Source of the DNA: JAAFIM01 sp964467315
GTDB lineage: Bacteria; Bacteroidota; Bacteroidia; Chitinophagales; Saprospiraceae
Direction of reading: 5' to 3'
Assembly (NCBI GenBank): GCA_964467315.1
Contig: CAYXSA010000053.1
Location: 1-29,908, forward strand
DNA: 29,908 nt
Positions 20,653-28,721 of this stretch are shown here, piece by piece (positions within the stretch are counted from its first letter, which is position 1; every line of letters begins with the position of its first letter). Below the pieces are notes generated by a model. The model was given only the letters and a program-made list of their open reading frames with translations, was not told the DNA's origin and made no database searches. Made by a program: the position numbers and the translations under genes.

Positions 20653-23600
20653 TTAAATTTTGGGTATTTTAAATTTGTCTTTGGCTTTTTGCTCGGCTTC
20701 TTTGCGTAGGCGTTCGGCTTCGGCTTTGGCTTTAGCTTTGGCTTCGGCTTCTTTGGCGTTTTTGAGCGAGTCGGCTTGGGCTTTTACGCGGGCAGCGGCG
20801 GCGCGGGCTTCGGCTTCTTTGGCATTTTTGAGCGAATCGGCTTGGGCTTTTACGCGGGCGGCGGCTGCTTCGGCTTCGAGGCGGGCGCGGGCTTCGGCGT
20901 TGTTTTTAACTTTTTCCAATTCGTTTTTGAGCGAGTCGGCTTTGGCGCGGGCAAGGGCTTCAGCGTCGGCTTTAGCCTTGTTTAGCTCCTCTTCCAAGCG
21001 GGCTTTGGCGGCATCGGCGAGAGATTCGCCTTTTTTGCCTGTACCGACGAGCCGCACCTTGTATTCGGGTTTGGTGGTCGTGCCCAAAATATCGACGGCG
21101 ACCTTTACGACCTCGCTTTGTTGGAGATTTAAGCCCATTTTATTAGCTTCGCCTTGTAGCAGTTGTATGCCGTTGTTGGCGGCTGCGCCGAGCGGATTTT
21201 TCTCCAAAAGCGCACGCGGCACGTTGAGGTCGAGTTCATAATCGAGCGTACCGTCTAAGCCGTGCGAGCCCGAAAGCAGCATATCGATGCCCTGTACCTG
21301 CGTCGTGAAGGGCTTGATGGTGAAGCGTCCGTCTTTGATGCTGAAGAAATTTTTGGTGTTTTTGACGACCAGCGTTTCCAATTCCTTGAGGCGCAGTTTT
21401 TCGCCGATGGCGCGCAAGGGGGCAAGACCTTTGAGGGCGGCTTCGTAGGTGTTCATCAAGCCTTCGGAATTGATGCTTTTTAGGTCGGGGTACATGTTTT
21501 TGTCCAGCAAGCCCGATAGGCTAAAATCTAAGTCCAATTTCCCTTGTACGGACTGCATTATCGGCAAAAAGTACTTGATGAAAGTCAGGGTGCGTGCGGT
21601 TTCCTGAAAATCTATCTTTGCCATTTTGTAGGCGAAAGTAAAGGCGGGTTTGGCGATATTTTGGGTGTTGTATTCGCCGCTAAGACCGACGAAACCGCCC
21701 AAAAAGTTGCTGCTAAGGTCGAGAATTTTTACCTTTTGCTCTTTTACGAGGATGTCGCATTTTACGTTTTTGAGTTTGTAGGTATCGTATATGAGCGTGC
21801 CCGCGTTGGCAGTAAAGCGAAAATCTAAGTTATTGGGCACGGCTACGGCTTCGTATTCGGCGGGGGCAGTGCTGGGGTCGGCGGGCGGTGGGGTAGTAGT
21901 GGCGACGGGTTCGGTGGCTGCGCCATCTGTGCGCATAAACTGATTGAGGTTCAGGTAGTTGGATTGTAGGACAAAATTCCCTTTGAGCAGTTGCCCCGAA
22001 AAGAGATAGCCGAACACGTTTTCCAATTTGCCGTTGGCTTTCAGGTCGACTTTGTCTACGAGCATTTCAAAATTGCTTAACTGCGCCGTATGCGGGGAGA
22101 CCTGCCCTGCGAGTTTGAAATTTTGGATATTGTATACGTCGTATACGATGCGATTGATTTGCACATTGCTGGCGAAGTCGAATTTATCGAAAACGGGGGC
22201 ATCGCTCGAAGGGGCTACGGTGGTGTCTTTCATTTCGGTAGCGGGTACGCTGCCGCTGCTGCTTGTGGTGGAGCTGGTGGCATCTGCGCCGCTTAGTTCG
22301 TTGAGGTCGAGGAGGTTGGAAGTTACCGTTAGGTTGCCCTTCATTATCTTATCGCCTGCGAAGTAGGTGAGCAGATTATCGACGCGTCCCGACATTTTTA
22401 GGTCGCTTTTGCCCAAATTGAGGTCGCATTGCTGGAGGTCTACGTTATTTGGGGTAAAGTTCATGTTGAGCGCATTGATTTTGATGGGGTAACTGCCCTT
22501 TGCGCTGTAGTTCATGCCTGCGATGCCGAGTAGTCCGCGCATTTGCACCTTATCGTATTGCTCTGTGGTGAGGTAGGAAACGCGGGTACGCGCCTCCAAA
22601 TCGGCGTTGATAATGCCCGAAAGCGTGGCATCTTCGAGGGGGAAGGCTTTGGAGAGGTCTGCCAAGTCGATTTTTCCCTGCATGCGGCTGTCGATGTCGG
22701 GGTCGCTCATGGGTGTACGCAGCTTAAACATCGCGGAAAAGGGATTTGCGCCGAGCTGGAAGCGAAATTGCGACACATCTACGGTCAATTTATCCAAGTC
22801 TGCGCTGGGACTGGCTACTTTTATATCCGCATTGATGTCATTGACTGCCATAGGCAGCGAGGGGTATTGAAATTGCGCCTTGTCGATGCCAAGTTGCAGG
22901 GCAAAAGCGGGTATTTGCTTATCGTTATAGATGCCTTTCACGTTGCCCGCAAGGTTGAAAGAGCCGCTGGTTTTCACGTCGGCGAAGTCTTTGGTATAGG
23001 CGGCGGGTATCATCGACAAAACGCTGGAAAATTTCGTGTCTGCCGTCTTAAAAGTGAGGTCTAAATAGATGTCATCCTTGTCTTTAGGCATATCTATTTC
23101 TCCCTCTAAGGCTAAACCTAACTCATTGAATTTGAAGGAGTTATCGCGCAGTTTTATGTTCATGCCCTTTGTTGCGTCGATGTCGGCAGTAAAATCGATG
23201 CCGATGCGCGTACGAGTGAGATATTTTACCCCACTTTGGGCGAAAGTCATGGCGTCTATCTTCGTTTTTGTGTATATATCGTAGCGCTCCATGCCGAAAT
23301 TGCCGCTACCCGTATGCGTCAGGTTCTTGATTTCCAAAAACGTGCCGCCCTGCCCATCGTCGTAGGTGATATTTGCCTCGTTTATGGCATAATATCGCAG
23401 CGCCAAATGGAATTTACTCGGCTCGCTGCTGACCGTCGCCGTGTCTGCGGGGCTTACTGCCGCCGTGTCGGGCTTCACAATGTCATAATTCGCCTTTCCG
23501 TTCTTCAAAACCTTCACAAAAAAGTTAGGTTTGTCCAGCGTCAAGCCCGTTATTTCGTAATCGCCCGAAAAAACCGACCATAAATTGAGCCCTACGTGCA

Positions 23601-23892
23601 GCTTTCCGATGTCCACGAGCTTCAAACCCGCAAATTCTTCCTTGCCCGTTACGGTGATATTGTCGATAGATAGGTTAAAATCGGGGAATGTCCAAATAAG
23701 CGAGAGCCCCACTTCGCCAAAATCTACCGTCGCATTCAGGCGCTTATTCATCTCCTTTTTGACCTGTTCCAGTATCTGGTCTTTGAAAAAATACGGTATG
23801 GCTATAGCCAAAACAATAAAAACGAGCAGCGTGTAAAATGTCCACTTTAGCACGCGTTTTGTCCATTTCCAAGCGGTTGATGTTGCCGACAT
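20653..23892 (-). CDS. AsmA-family membrane-anchored periplasmic protein
   Basis: AsmA/TamB-type proteins are anchored in the inner membrane and extend through the periplasm as beta-rich bridges tied to outer-membrane lipid transport or assembly. The 1079-aa protein starts MSATSTAWKWTKRVLKW, with one transmembrane helix (FYTLLVFIVLAIAIPYFF, about 19-36), then KDQILEQVKKEMNKRLNATVDFGEVGLSLIWTFPDFNLSIDNITVTG by region, the classical AsmA N-terminal pattern. The long middle is repetitive beta structure with Thr/Pro/Ser-rich linkers (near 570-590 and 690-710). Near the end comes GLDGTLDYELDLNVPRALL, the AsmA C-terminal signature. The last 100 residues are an Ala/Lys/Glu coiled-coil tail with a tandem 22-residue repeat. 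The frame is open for 61 codons upstream, into repeat copy 10; those codons are not used. Confidence 0.88.
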   Translation of the reverse strand: MSATSTAWKWTKRVLKWTFYTLLVFIVLAIAIPYFFKDQILEQVKKEMNKRLNATVDFGEVGLSLIWTFPDFNLSIDNITVTGKEEFAGLKLVDIGKLHVGLNLWSVFSGDYEITGLTLDKPNFFVKVLKNGKANYDIVKPDTAAVSPADTATVSSEPSKFHLALRYYAINEANITYDDGQGGTFLEIKNLTHTGSGNFGMERYDIYTKTKIDAMTFAQSGVKYLTRTRIGIDFTADIDATKGMNIKLRDNSFKFNELGLALEGEIDMPKDKDDIYLDLTFKTADTKFSSVLSMIPAAYTKDFADVKTSGSFNLAGNVKGIYNDKQIPAFALQLGIDKAQFQYPSLPMAVNDINADIKVASPSADLDKLTVDVSQFRFQLGANPFSAMFKLRTPMSDPDIDSRMQGKIDLADLSKAFPLEDATLSGIINADLEARTRVSYLTTEQYDKVQMRGLLGIAGMNYSAKGSYPIKINALNMNFTPNNVDLQQCDLNLGKSDLKMSGRVDNLLTYFAGDKIMKGNLTVTSNLLDLNELSGADATSSTTSSSGSVPATEMKDTTVAPSSDAPVFDKFDFASNVQINRIVYDVYNIQNFKLAGQVSPHTAQLSNFEMLVDKVDLKANGKLENVFGYLFSGQLLKGNFVLQSNYLNLNQFMRTDGAATEPVATTTPPPADPSTAPAEYEAVAVPNNLDFRFTANAGTLIYDTYKLKNVKCDILVKEQKVKILDLSSNFLGGFVGLSGEYNTQNIAKPAFTFAYKMAKIDFQETARTLTFIKYFLPIMQSVQGKLDLDFSLSGLLDKNMYPDLKSINSEGLMNTYEAALKGLAPLRAIGEKLRLKELETLVVKNTKNFFSIKDGRFTIKPFTTQVQGIDMLLSGSHGLDGTLDYELDLNVPRALLEKNPLGAAANNGIQLLQGEANKMGLNLQQSEVVKVAVDILGTTTKPEYKVRLVGTGKKGESLADAAKARLEEELNKAKADAEALARAKADSLKNELEKVKNNAEARARLEAEAAAARVKAQADSLKNAKEAEARAAAARVKAQADSLKNAKEAEAKAKAKAEAERLRKEAEQKAKDKFKIPKI
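20745..20876 (-). repeat. 66-bp tandem repeat inside the AsmA-family gene
   Basis: Two adjacent units with a 66-bp period (20745-20810 and 20811-20876) encode two copies of a 22-residue coiled-coil unit containing ARVKAQADSLKNAKEAEA. They differ at a handful of bases. The period is a multiple of three, so changes in copy number would stay in frame. Confidence 0.85.
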
Positions 23893-23990
23893 AATTTTAC
23901 GGGTTGACTCTATAATTGATACGCCAATTCGGAGGGGCTGCTTGCCCATTCCGACTACAAAGATGCGATTTTTTGCCGAAAGGCGTAGCT

Positions 23991-24105
23991 GTTTTTTTTT
24001 GGCGTGCCCGCCCTCCCCGCCGCTAACGCGGCTTAAAGGTCGGTCGGTCGGGCTATCCATTGCGAGCCGTAGCATGCTACGGCTCTACATTTCTATCCCT
24101 CACGC
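23991..24105 (-). repeat. Composite intergenic repeat, copy 10 (reverse)
   Basis: In order: a T-run (23992-24000); GGCGTGCCCG (24001-24010); a degraded arm region (GCCGC..GCGGC, then duplicated GGTC); GTCGGGCTAT; AGCCGTAGCATGCTACGGCT (24065-24084); and TATCCCTCACGC (24094-24105). It lies between the divergent starts of the AsmA-family gene and spoT. It is the only copy without an adjacent stop codon. Confidence 0.88.
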
Positions 24106-24157
24106 ATCGGTAGACAAAAGCCAGTACCAAAATAATGCAGTCAACGCAAAAAAGGCG

Positions 24158-24165
24158 TATATTTG
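24158..24165 (+). promoter_or_regulatory. Promoter -7 box for spoT
   Basis: TATATTTG is a perfect TAnnTTTG box. The surrounding 20 bases (24147-24166) match those at the tsf promoter at 19 of 20 positions. No clear TTG at -33 is seen. The predicted leader is about 20 nt. Confidence 0.6.
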
Positions 24166-24190
24166 CAGGTTCACCAACGAACTCGCATAT

Positions 24191-26509
24191 ATGAATGCAA
24201 CATATACCATAAATATCCCCCAACTGGAGGAAACTACCGATATGACAGCGGCTGAAGAAATCATCGCCGCCCAAGCATTCGAGCAGATGCTCGCCTCCAT
24301 TCGCGTAGGCAAAGACGAAGCCGACGAGCAAAACATACGCAAAGCCTACGAAGTCGCCCGCCGCGCACACGGACGGCAACGCCGCAAATCGGGCGAACCC
24401 TATATCATGCACCCCATCGCCGTCGCTCAAATCTGCGCCGCCGAACTCGGTTTGGGCGCTACCAGCGTCGTAGCGGGTCTATTGCACGACGTGGTAGAAG
24501 ATACCAACGTAACCCAAGAAGATATTACCCGCGAATTTGGCGCGAAGGTCAGCGGCATCGTCGAAAGCCTTACCAAACTGAGCACTATCGTCCTGCTCAA
24601 CGTCAGCGACGGTCTACAGTCCAGCCCCCAAGCCGAAAATTTCAAAAAAATACTGCTCACCATCGCCAAAGATGTACGCGTGGTGCTCATAAAAATGGCG
24701 GATAGGCTGCACAATATGCGCACGCTTGGCAGCATGCCCGCGCATAAACAGCTGAAAATCGCCTACGAAACGACCTTCATCTATGCACCGCTGGCGCATC
24801 GGCTCGGTTTCTACAACGTTAAAGGCGAAATGGAAGACCTCGCCCTTAGCATCACCGACAAGGAACAATACGATTTTGTAAAGCAAAAACTGCAAGAAAC
24901 CCAAGTCGACCGCGATGCCTATATCGAATCTTTTATAGCGCCCATTCGCCGCGACTTGCAGCAAGAAGGGCTAAATTTTGAGATATACGGCAGGGTGAAA
25001 TCCATCTCCTCTATCGCCAATAAGCTGAAAAAGAAATTTTCTTCCTTCGAGGAAATTTACGACCTTTTCGCCGTGCGCGTCGTACTCAATACCCCCAAAG
25101 AGCGCGAAAAATCCGCCTGCTGGACTGCCTACGCCGCCGTTACCGACCACTATACTCCCGTGCCCGAAAGGCTAAAAGACTGGATTTCTACCCCCAAATC
25201 CAATGGCTACGAATCCCTACACACCACCGTCATGGGGCCTAAAGGACGTTTCGTAGAGGTGCAAATACGCAGTACCCGCATGAACGAAATGGCAGAAATG
25301 GGCTATGCTGCACACTGGAAATACAAAGGGCAAAGCTCCCAAGAAAGCATCTTCGAGGACTGGCTCACCAAAGCCCGCGAAATGCTCGAAAACCCCAATA
25401 GCAATGCCATAGATTTTCTAAATGACTTCAAAAGCAACCTTTTTTCGGAAGAAATCTATGTCTTTACCCCCAAAGGCGAGCTAAAACTATTGCCCAAAGG
25501 CGCTACAGCCCTCGATTTTGCCTTCGAGATACATAGCGAATTAGGCTATAAGTGCAAATCCGTAAAAGTCGACCAACGCATCGTCCCACTCGGCTACGAG
25601 CTCAAAAATGGCGAACAGGTTACCATCATCACAGGTCCCCACCAAAAACCCAATGAAGATTGGCTAAAAATCGTCAAAACCAGCAAAGCACGCGGCAAAA
25701 TACGCCAATCCATCAGAGAGGAGCGTATGCACCAAAGCGCACAAGGCAAAGACGTACTGGAGCGCAAACTAAAAGCGCTAAAAATTCCCTTTGAAGACAA
25801 TATCGATGCGATTGCGAAGTTTTACGGTTTCAACTCTCGGCACGAATTCTATTGCCACGTATATACGGAAGAACTCGACCTGGGGCAAATAAAAGCACTC
25901 CGCTACGAAGCAGGCAAAGTATACCCCGAACTCGCAAGCGAGCACGCCGCCGCCGTCGCCGCCAAAGTGCAACAGCATCAACAGCAGCTCGAACAGCCCC
26001 TCACCATCGAACCTGCAGCCCGCCGACCCGCTACCGCTACCAAGTCCAATAAAGCCCGCATCGCTATCGACGGCGAAGAAGCTACCCACGTAGCCTATAC
26101 CCTCGCCGAATGCTGCAACCCCGTCTTCGGCGAAAATATATTCGCCTACCTCAATAGCAAACACAATTTTAATATACATCGCTCCACCTGCCACAATGCC
26201 GAATACCTCCAAGCCGCCTACGCCCATCGCGTGCGCAAAGCCGAATGGGTAGACCAGCAAAGCCATAGCAATACCTTCGTCGCTACCCTCCAAATTAGCG
26301 GCATGGACGACTTGGGCGTAGTCCAACATCTCTCCGATATCATCACCAATCGACTCCGCCTAAATATGCAATCCTTCTCTATGTCAGGCAATCAAGGACA
26401 TTTTGAAGGTAAAATCGCCGTCGCTATCCATAGTAAAGAAGAACTCAATACGCTCATAGCCGAGATTAAAAAACTCAACGAAGTGCAGAGCGTCGTCCGT
26501 ATCGACTAA
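24191..26509 (+). CDS. spoT: Bifunctional (p)ppGpp synthetase/hydrolase, SpoT/Rel type
   Basis: Makes and degrades the alarmone (p)ppGpp in response to starvation. The 772-aa protein has the full long-RSH layout. The HD hydrolase has His60, His74 and HDVVEDT (99-105), all intact. The synthetase domain follows (YGRVKSISSIANKLKKK, YDLFAVRVVL, STPKSNGYESLHTTVMGP by key residues, then VEVQIRSTRMNEMAEMGYAAHWKYK by region). A TGS domain opens with IYVFTPKGELKLLPKGATALDFAF. The zinc/CC motif is LAECCNPVFGENIFAYL, with IHRSTCHNAEYL after it, and the last 75 residues form an ACT domain. The start is MNATYTINIPQ at 24191, some 20 nt after a perfect -7 box. The frame is open upstream to 23942, but that stretch is repeat copy 10 and would precede the promoter. 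Nothing suggests loss of either activity. Confidence 0.96.
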   Translation: MNATYTINIPQLEETTDMTAAEEIIAAQAFEQMLASIRVGKDEADEQNIRKAYEVARRAHGRQRRKSGEPYIMHPIAVAQICAAELGLGATSVVAGLLHDVVEDTNVTQEDITREFGAKVSGIVESLTKLSTIVLLNVSDGLQSSPQAENFKKILLTIAKDVRVVLIKMADRLHNMRTLGSMPAHKQLKIAYETTFIYAPLAHRLGFYNVKGEMEDLALSITDKEQYDFVKQKLQETQVDRDAYIESFIAPIRRDLQQEGLNFEIYGRVKSISSIANKLKKKFSSFEEIYDLFAVRVVLNTPKEREKSACWTAYAAVTDHYTPVPERLKDWISTPKSNGYESLHTTVMGPKGRFVEVQIRSTRMNEMAEMGYAAHWKYKGQSSQESIFEDWLTKAREMLENPNSNAIDFLNDFKSNLFSEEIYVFTPKGELKLLPKGATALDFAFEIHSELGYKCKSVKVDQRIVPLGYELKNGEQVTIITGPHQKPNEDWLKIVKTSKARGKIRQSIREERMHQSAQGKDVLERKLKALKIPFEDNIDAIAKFYGFNSRHEFYCHVYTEELDLGQIKALRYEAGKVYPELASEHAAAVAAKVQQHQQQLEQPLTIEPAARRPATATKSNKARIAIDGEEATHVAYTLAECCNPVFGENIFAYLNSKHNFNIHRSTCHNAEYLQAAYAHRVRKAEWVDQQSHSNTFVATLQISGMDDLGVVQHLSDIITNRLRLNMQSFSMSGNQGHFEGKIAVAIHSKEELNTLIAEIKKLNEVQSVVRID

Positions 26510-26642
26510 TAGTTACAAGTTACGAATTACGAGTTACGATAGTGCTTTGTGTACATTGTTTAATTAGTAATGGCTTATGTGCATTCGTAATTCGTAACTC
26601 GTAACTCGTAATTCGTAACTCGTAATTCGTAACTCGTAATTC
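26510..26642. repeat. Heptanucleotide tandem arrays in inverted orientation
   Basis: Directly after the spoT stop come four heptamers of form RARTTAC (26510-26537; the first, TAGTTAC, is divergent). Then come 49 nt of spacer, then eight perfect GTAAYTC heptamers (26587-26642; order T,C,C,T,C,T,C,T at the Y position) ending 3 bases before the next start codon. The two arrays are reverse complements, so the RNA can form a long hairpin in several registers. Confidence 0.95.
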
Positions 26643-26645
26643 AAA

Positions 26646-27941
26646 ATGTATCAAGAGCTTTTGCGCGGCGAACGAACGCTGGCAGTCATCGGCTTAGGCT
26701 ATGTGGGTCTGCCCATCGCCCTCGCCTTCGCTAAAAAAATAAAAGTAATAGGCTTTGATATCAACGCCCAACGCGTCGAAATGATGCGCCAACATCAAGA
26801 CCCCAGTAAGGAATTGAACGCGGAGGAATTTGAGGGCTGCGATATCGAATTTACGCACCATATCGAAGACTTGCGCCGTGCGCATTTCTTCGTGGTCGCC
26901 GTGCCCACGCCCATCGACGAGCACAATACGCCCTATCTGCGTCCCCTGCTTTCGGCAACTGAGACCGTCGGCAAGGTGCTAAAACAGGGGGATTATGTCG
27001 TTTTTGAGTCGACAGTATACCCTGGCTGCACGGAGGAAGATTGCCTGCCCATACTCGAAGGCTTATCGGGCTTGACGATTGGCACGGACTTCAAAATTGG
27101 CTACTCGCCCGAGCGTATCAATCCAGGCGATAGAGAGCGCACCATCGATAAAATCGTGAAAGTCGTAGCGGGCAGCGATGCCGAGTCTTGCGAAGAAATC
27201 GCACAAGTCTACGAGCTAATCATTACAGCAGGCACACACCGCGCCAGCAGCATAAAAGTCGCCGAAGCCGCCAAGATTATCGAAAACACACAGCGCGATC
27301 TAAACATAGCGCTCATGAACGAACTCTCGCTGATTTTCGAAAAAATGGGCATTTCCACCTCGGAAGTCCTCGCGGCGGCGGGCACAAAATGGAACTTTTT
27401 GCGCTTTTCGCCAGGTCTGGTCGGCGGGCATTGCATCGGCGTAGATCCTTATTATCTCACCTACAAGGCGCAGCAGCTTGGCTACAATCCGCAAGTCATA
27501 CTTAGCGGGCGACGCATCAACGACAGCATGGCGGAGCATGTCGCTATGCGCTGTGTGCAGATGCTTATCAAAGCGGGCAAAGACCCCAAAGCCACCCGCG
27601 TGCTCGTCATGGGCATCACTTTTAAGGAAAATGTCGCCGATATACGCAACTCGAAAGTCGCCGATTTGGTGCGAGTCTTGCGCGAATTTTCGATACAAGT
27701 CGATGTCGTCGACCCTTATGCCGATAGCGCAGAGGTCGAGCATGAGTACGGTTTTCCGCTTGCTGCCGCGCCTTCAGGCAAGTATGCCGCCCTCGTCGTA
27801 GCTGTCGCACATAAAGAGTACACACAGTTGCAAACGGCTGATTTACAAGCACTTACGGACGAAAATTTGCCCATATTGATAGACCTAAAAAGCCTATTTA
27901 CTAAAAAGCAAAAAGCGCCTTTTTGGGCTTGGTCGCTCTAA
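26646..27941 (+). CDS. Nucleotide-sugar dehydrogenase (UDP-GlcNAc/GalNAc 6-dehydrogenase, WbpA/TviB type)
   Basis: Oxidises the C6 hydroxyl of a UDP-hexose or UDP-N-acetylhexosamine to the uronate with two NAD+, supplying acidic sugars for capsule, O-antigen or exopolysaccharide. The 431-aa protein has the Rossmann motif VIGLGYVGLP (14-23), PTPIDEHNTPYL (88-99), ESTVYPGCTEE (121-131), the WbpA/TviB-like GYSPERINPGD (152-162), AEAAKIIENTQRDLNIALMNE (206-226 region), and the catalytic Cys263 in GGHCIGVDPYYL. The segment GITFKENVADIRNSK near 320-334 is the UDP-binding signature. SPERINPGD favours the N-acetylhexosamine-type branch over UDP-glucose dehydrogenase proper, but the substrate is not certain. 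No glycosyltransferase or other polysaccharide gene is adjacent. The heptamer array occupies its whole upstream contact region, which makes its expression a candidate for variation. Confidence 0.92.
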   Translation: MYQELLRGERTLAVIGLGYVGLPIALAFAKKIKVIGFDINAQRVEMMRQHQDPSKELNAEEFEGCDIEFTHHIEDLRRAHFFVVAVPTPIDEHNTPYLRPLLSATETVGKVLKQGDYVVFESTVYPGCTEEDCLPILEGLSGLTIGTDFKIGYSPERINPGDRERTIDKIVKVVAGSDAESCEEIAQVYELIITAGTHRASSIKVAEAAKIIENTQRDLNIALMNELSLIFEKMGISTSEVLAAAGTKWNFLRFSPGLVGGHCIGVDPYYLTYKAQQLGYNPQVILSGRRINDSMAEHVAMRCVQMLIKAGKDPKATRVLVMGITFKENVADIRNSKVADLVRVLREFSIQVDVVDPYADSAEVEHEYGFPLAAAPSGKYAALVVAVAHKEYTQLQTADLQALTDENLPILIDLKSLFTKKQKAPFWAWSL

Positions 27942-27950
27942 ATTGGGCTG

Positions 27951-28050
27951 TTTTTTTGGGCGTGCCCGCAGCCCCAAAAAGGGGGCTGCGGTCGGGCTGT
28001 GCCATCCCTCACGCAAATTTTGCGCGCCGCCCGCAAAGGGCGGGCGGCGC
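27951..28050 (-). repeat. Composite intergenic repeat, copy 11 (reverse, nearly empty slot)
   Basis: In order: T7 (27951-27957); GGGCGTGCCCG (27958-27968); a GCAGCCCC/GGGGCTGC hairpin; GTCGGGCT; only about five bases (GTGCC); ATCCCTCACGC (28004-28014); and an 11-bp hairpin GCGCCGCCCGC/GCGGGCGGCGC (28024-28050). The central palindrome found in the other copies is missing. The copy lies between the converging ends of the nucleotide-sugar dehydrogenase and SH3 genes, 9 bases from the former's stop. Confidence 0.9.
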
Positions 28051-28067
28051 AAGTAGACGTTTTTTTT

Positions 28068-28646
28068 TTAAGAGCCGCAAGAAGATTGTTCTGTAAACTC
28101 TTCGAGCGATTCGCTCAAGTAAGCATCGAAAATATAGCCTGTTTTACCTTTGTAGGTGCATTTTCGCCAAGTACCTTCGAGTTCGTTGATGGTTTGTTCG
28201 CCGTAGCTGGTTTCCATGTCTACTTTGCAGGCAGTGCGGAAGGGAATGGTAATCAATTTGCTGCTTTCGCGGTTGGCTTTGCTGCGTACAATCAACCCAG
28301 AACGGGCGTTGATGTAGCGGGTTACGGCTTTGGGCGTGGCAGGTTTGGCATCTGTGGGCTTGCTGCTGGATAAAAAGGCATCGAAAACATAGCCTTTGTC
28401 GCCTTTGTAAGTGGCATAGCGCCAAGTGCCTGTTTTTCCGCCAATGGTTTCGCGTTTGTCGCCTTCTTCGGCTACGTCTACGGCATCGCCATAGGGAATG
28501 CTGCGGATTTTTGCGCCCGTTTGCGCGGCTTCGGAGCGGAGAATTAAGCCCGATTTAGTATTTACATACATGGTTTGGGCAAGGGCAGAAAAGCCGCTAA
28601 CGGCGATAGTTAGCAGGAGAAACATCATTCTCGAAAAAAATTGCAT
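28068..28646 (-). CDS. Exported protein with two bacterial SH3 domains
   Basis: A 192-aa protein: signal peptide MQFFSRMMFLLLTIAVSGFSALAQ (region 1-24), then two tandem SH3b domains of about 68 residues each. They align by eye almost throughout: YVNTKSGLILRS / YINARSGLIVRS at their starts, GTWRYATYKGDKGYVFDAFLS / GTWRKCTYKGKTGYIFDAYLS (by region) at their ends. SH3b domains bind peptidoglycan peptides or serve as spacer domains; no hydrolase domain is attached. A Lys/Pro/Thr linker (KPTDAKPATPKA) joins the two. The C-terminus EQSSCGS has a lone Cys. The start at 28646 is chosen for its signal peptide; M at 28628 is an alternative, and the open frame further upstream starts before the promoter. 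The gene sits between inverted repeat copies 11 and 12. Confidence 0.88.
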   Translation of the reverse strand: MQFFSRMMFLLLTIAVSGFSALAQTMYVNTKSGLILRSEAAQTGAKIRSIPYGDAVDVAEEGDKRETIGGKTGTWRYATYKGDKGYVFDAFLSSSKPTDAKPATPKAVTRYINARSGLIVRSKANRESSKLITIPFRTACKVDMETSYGEQTINELEGTWRKCTYKGKTGYIFDAYLSESLEEFTEQSSCGS

Positions 28647-28696
28647 ACGAAGGATAAAAATGGTGATGGGGAAAAGGATGAAAGGATGAAACAATA

Positions 28697-28704
28697 CAAA
28701 TGTA
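28697..28704 (-). promoter_or_regulatory. Promoter -7 box for the SH3 gene
   Basis: The minus strand reads TACATTTG, a perfect TAnnTTTG match; the leader would be about 45 nt. No clear TTG lies at the -33 distance, which falls in the outer hairpin of repeat copy 12. Confidence 0.45.
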
Positions 28705-28721
28705 TGCAATTTTTTGTAATT

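Noticed and set aside
17048..23892. Numerous plus-strand frames of 60-215 codons within the helicase and AsmA genes
   Set aside because: They are antisense shadows with low-complexity Ser/Arg/Ala composition and no recognisable domains.
23893..24075. A 61-residue extension of the AsmA-family protein
   Set aside because: It also runs through repeat copy 10, and the transmembrane anchor would then be internal; MSATSTAWKW places it at the N-terminus as expected.
23942..24190. An 83-residue N-terminal extension of SpoT starting at 23942
   Set aside because: It translates repeat copy 10 and lies upstream of the perfect promoter box at 24158-24165.
25250..25330. Asn in place of the His of RelA's M-H-E-x-A-E motif in SpoT as a sign of synthetase loss
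   Set aside because: SpoT-type proteins often have Asp or another residue there (E. coli SpoT has M-D-Q-M-A-E, from memory), so this alone says nothing about activity.
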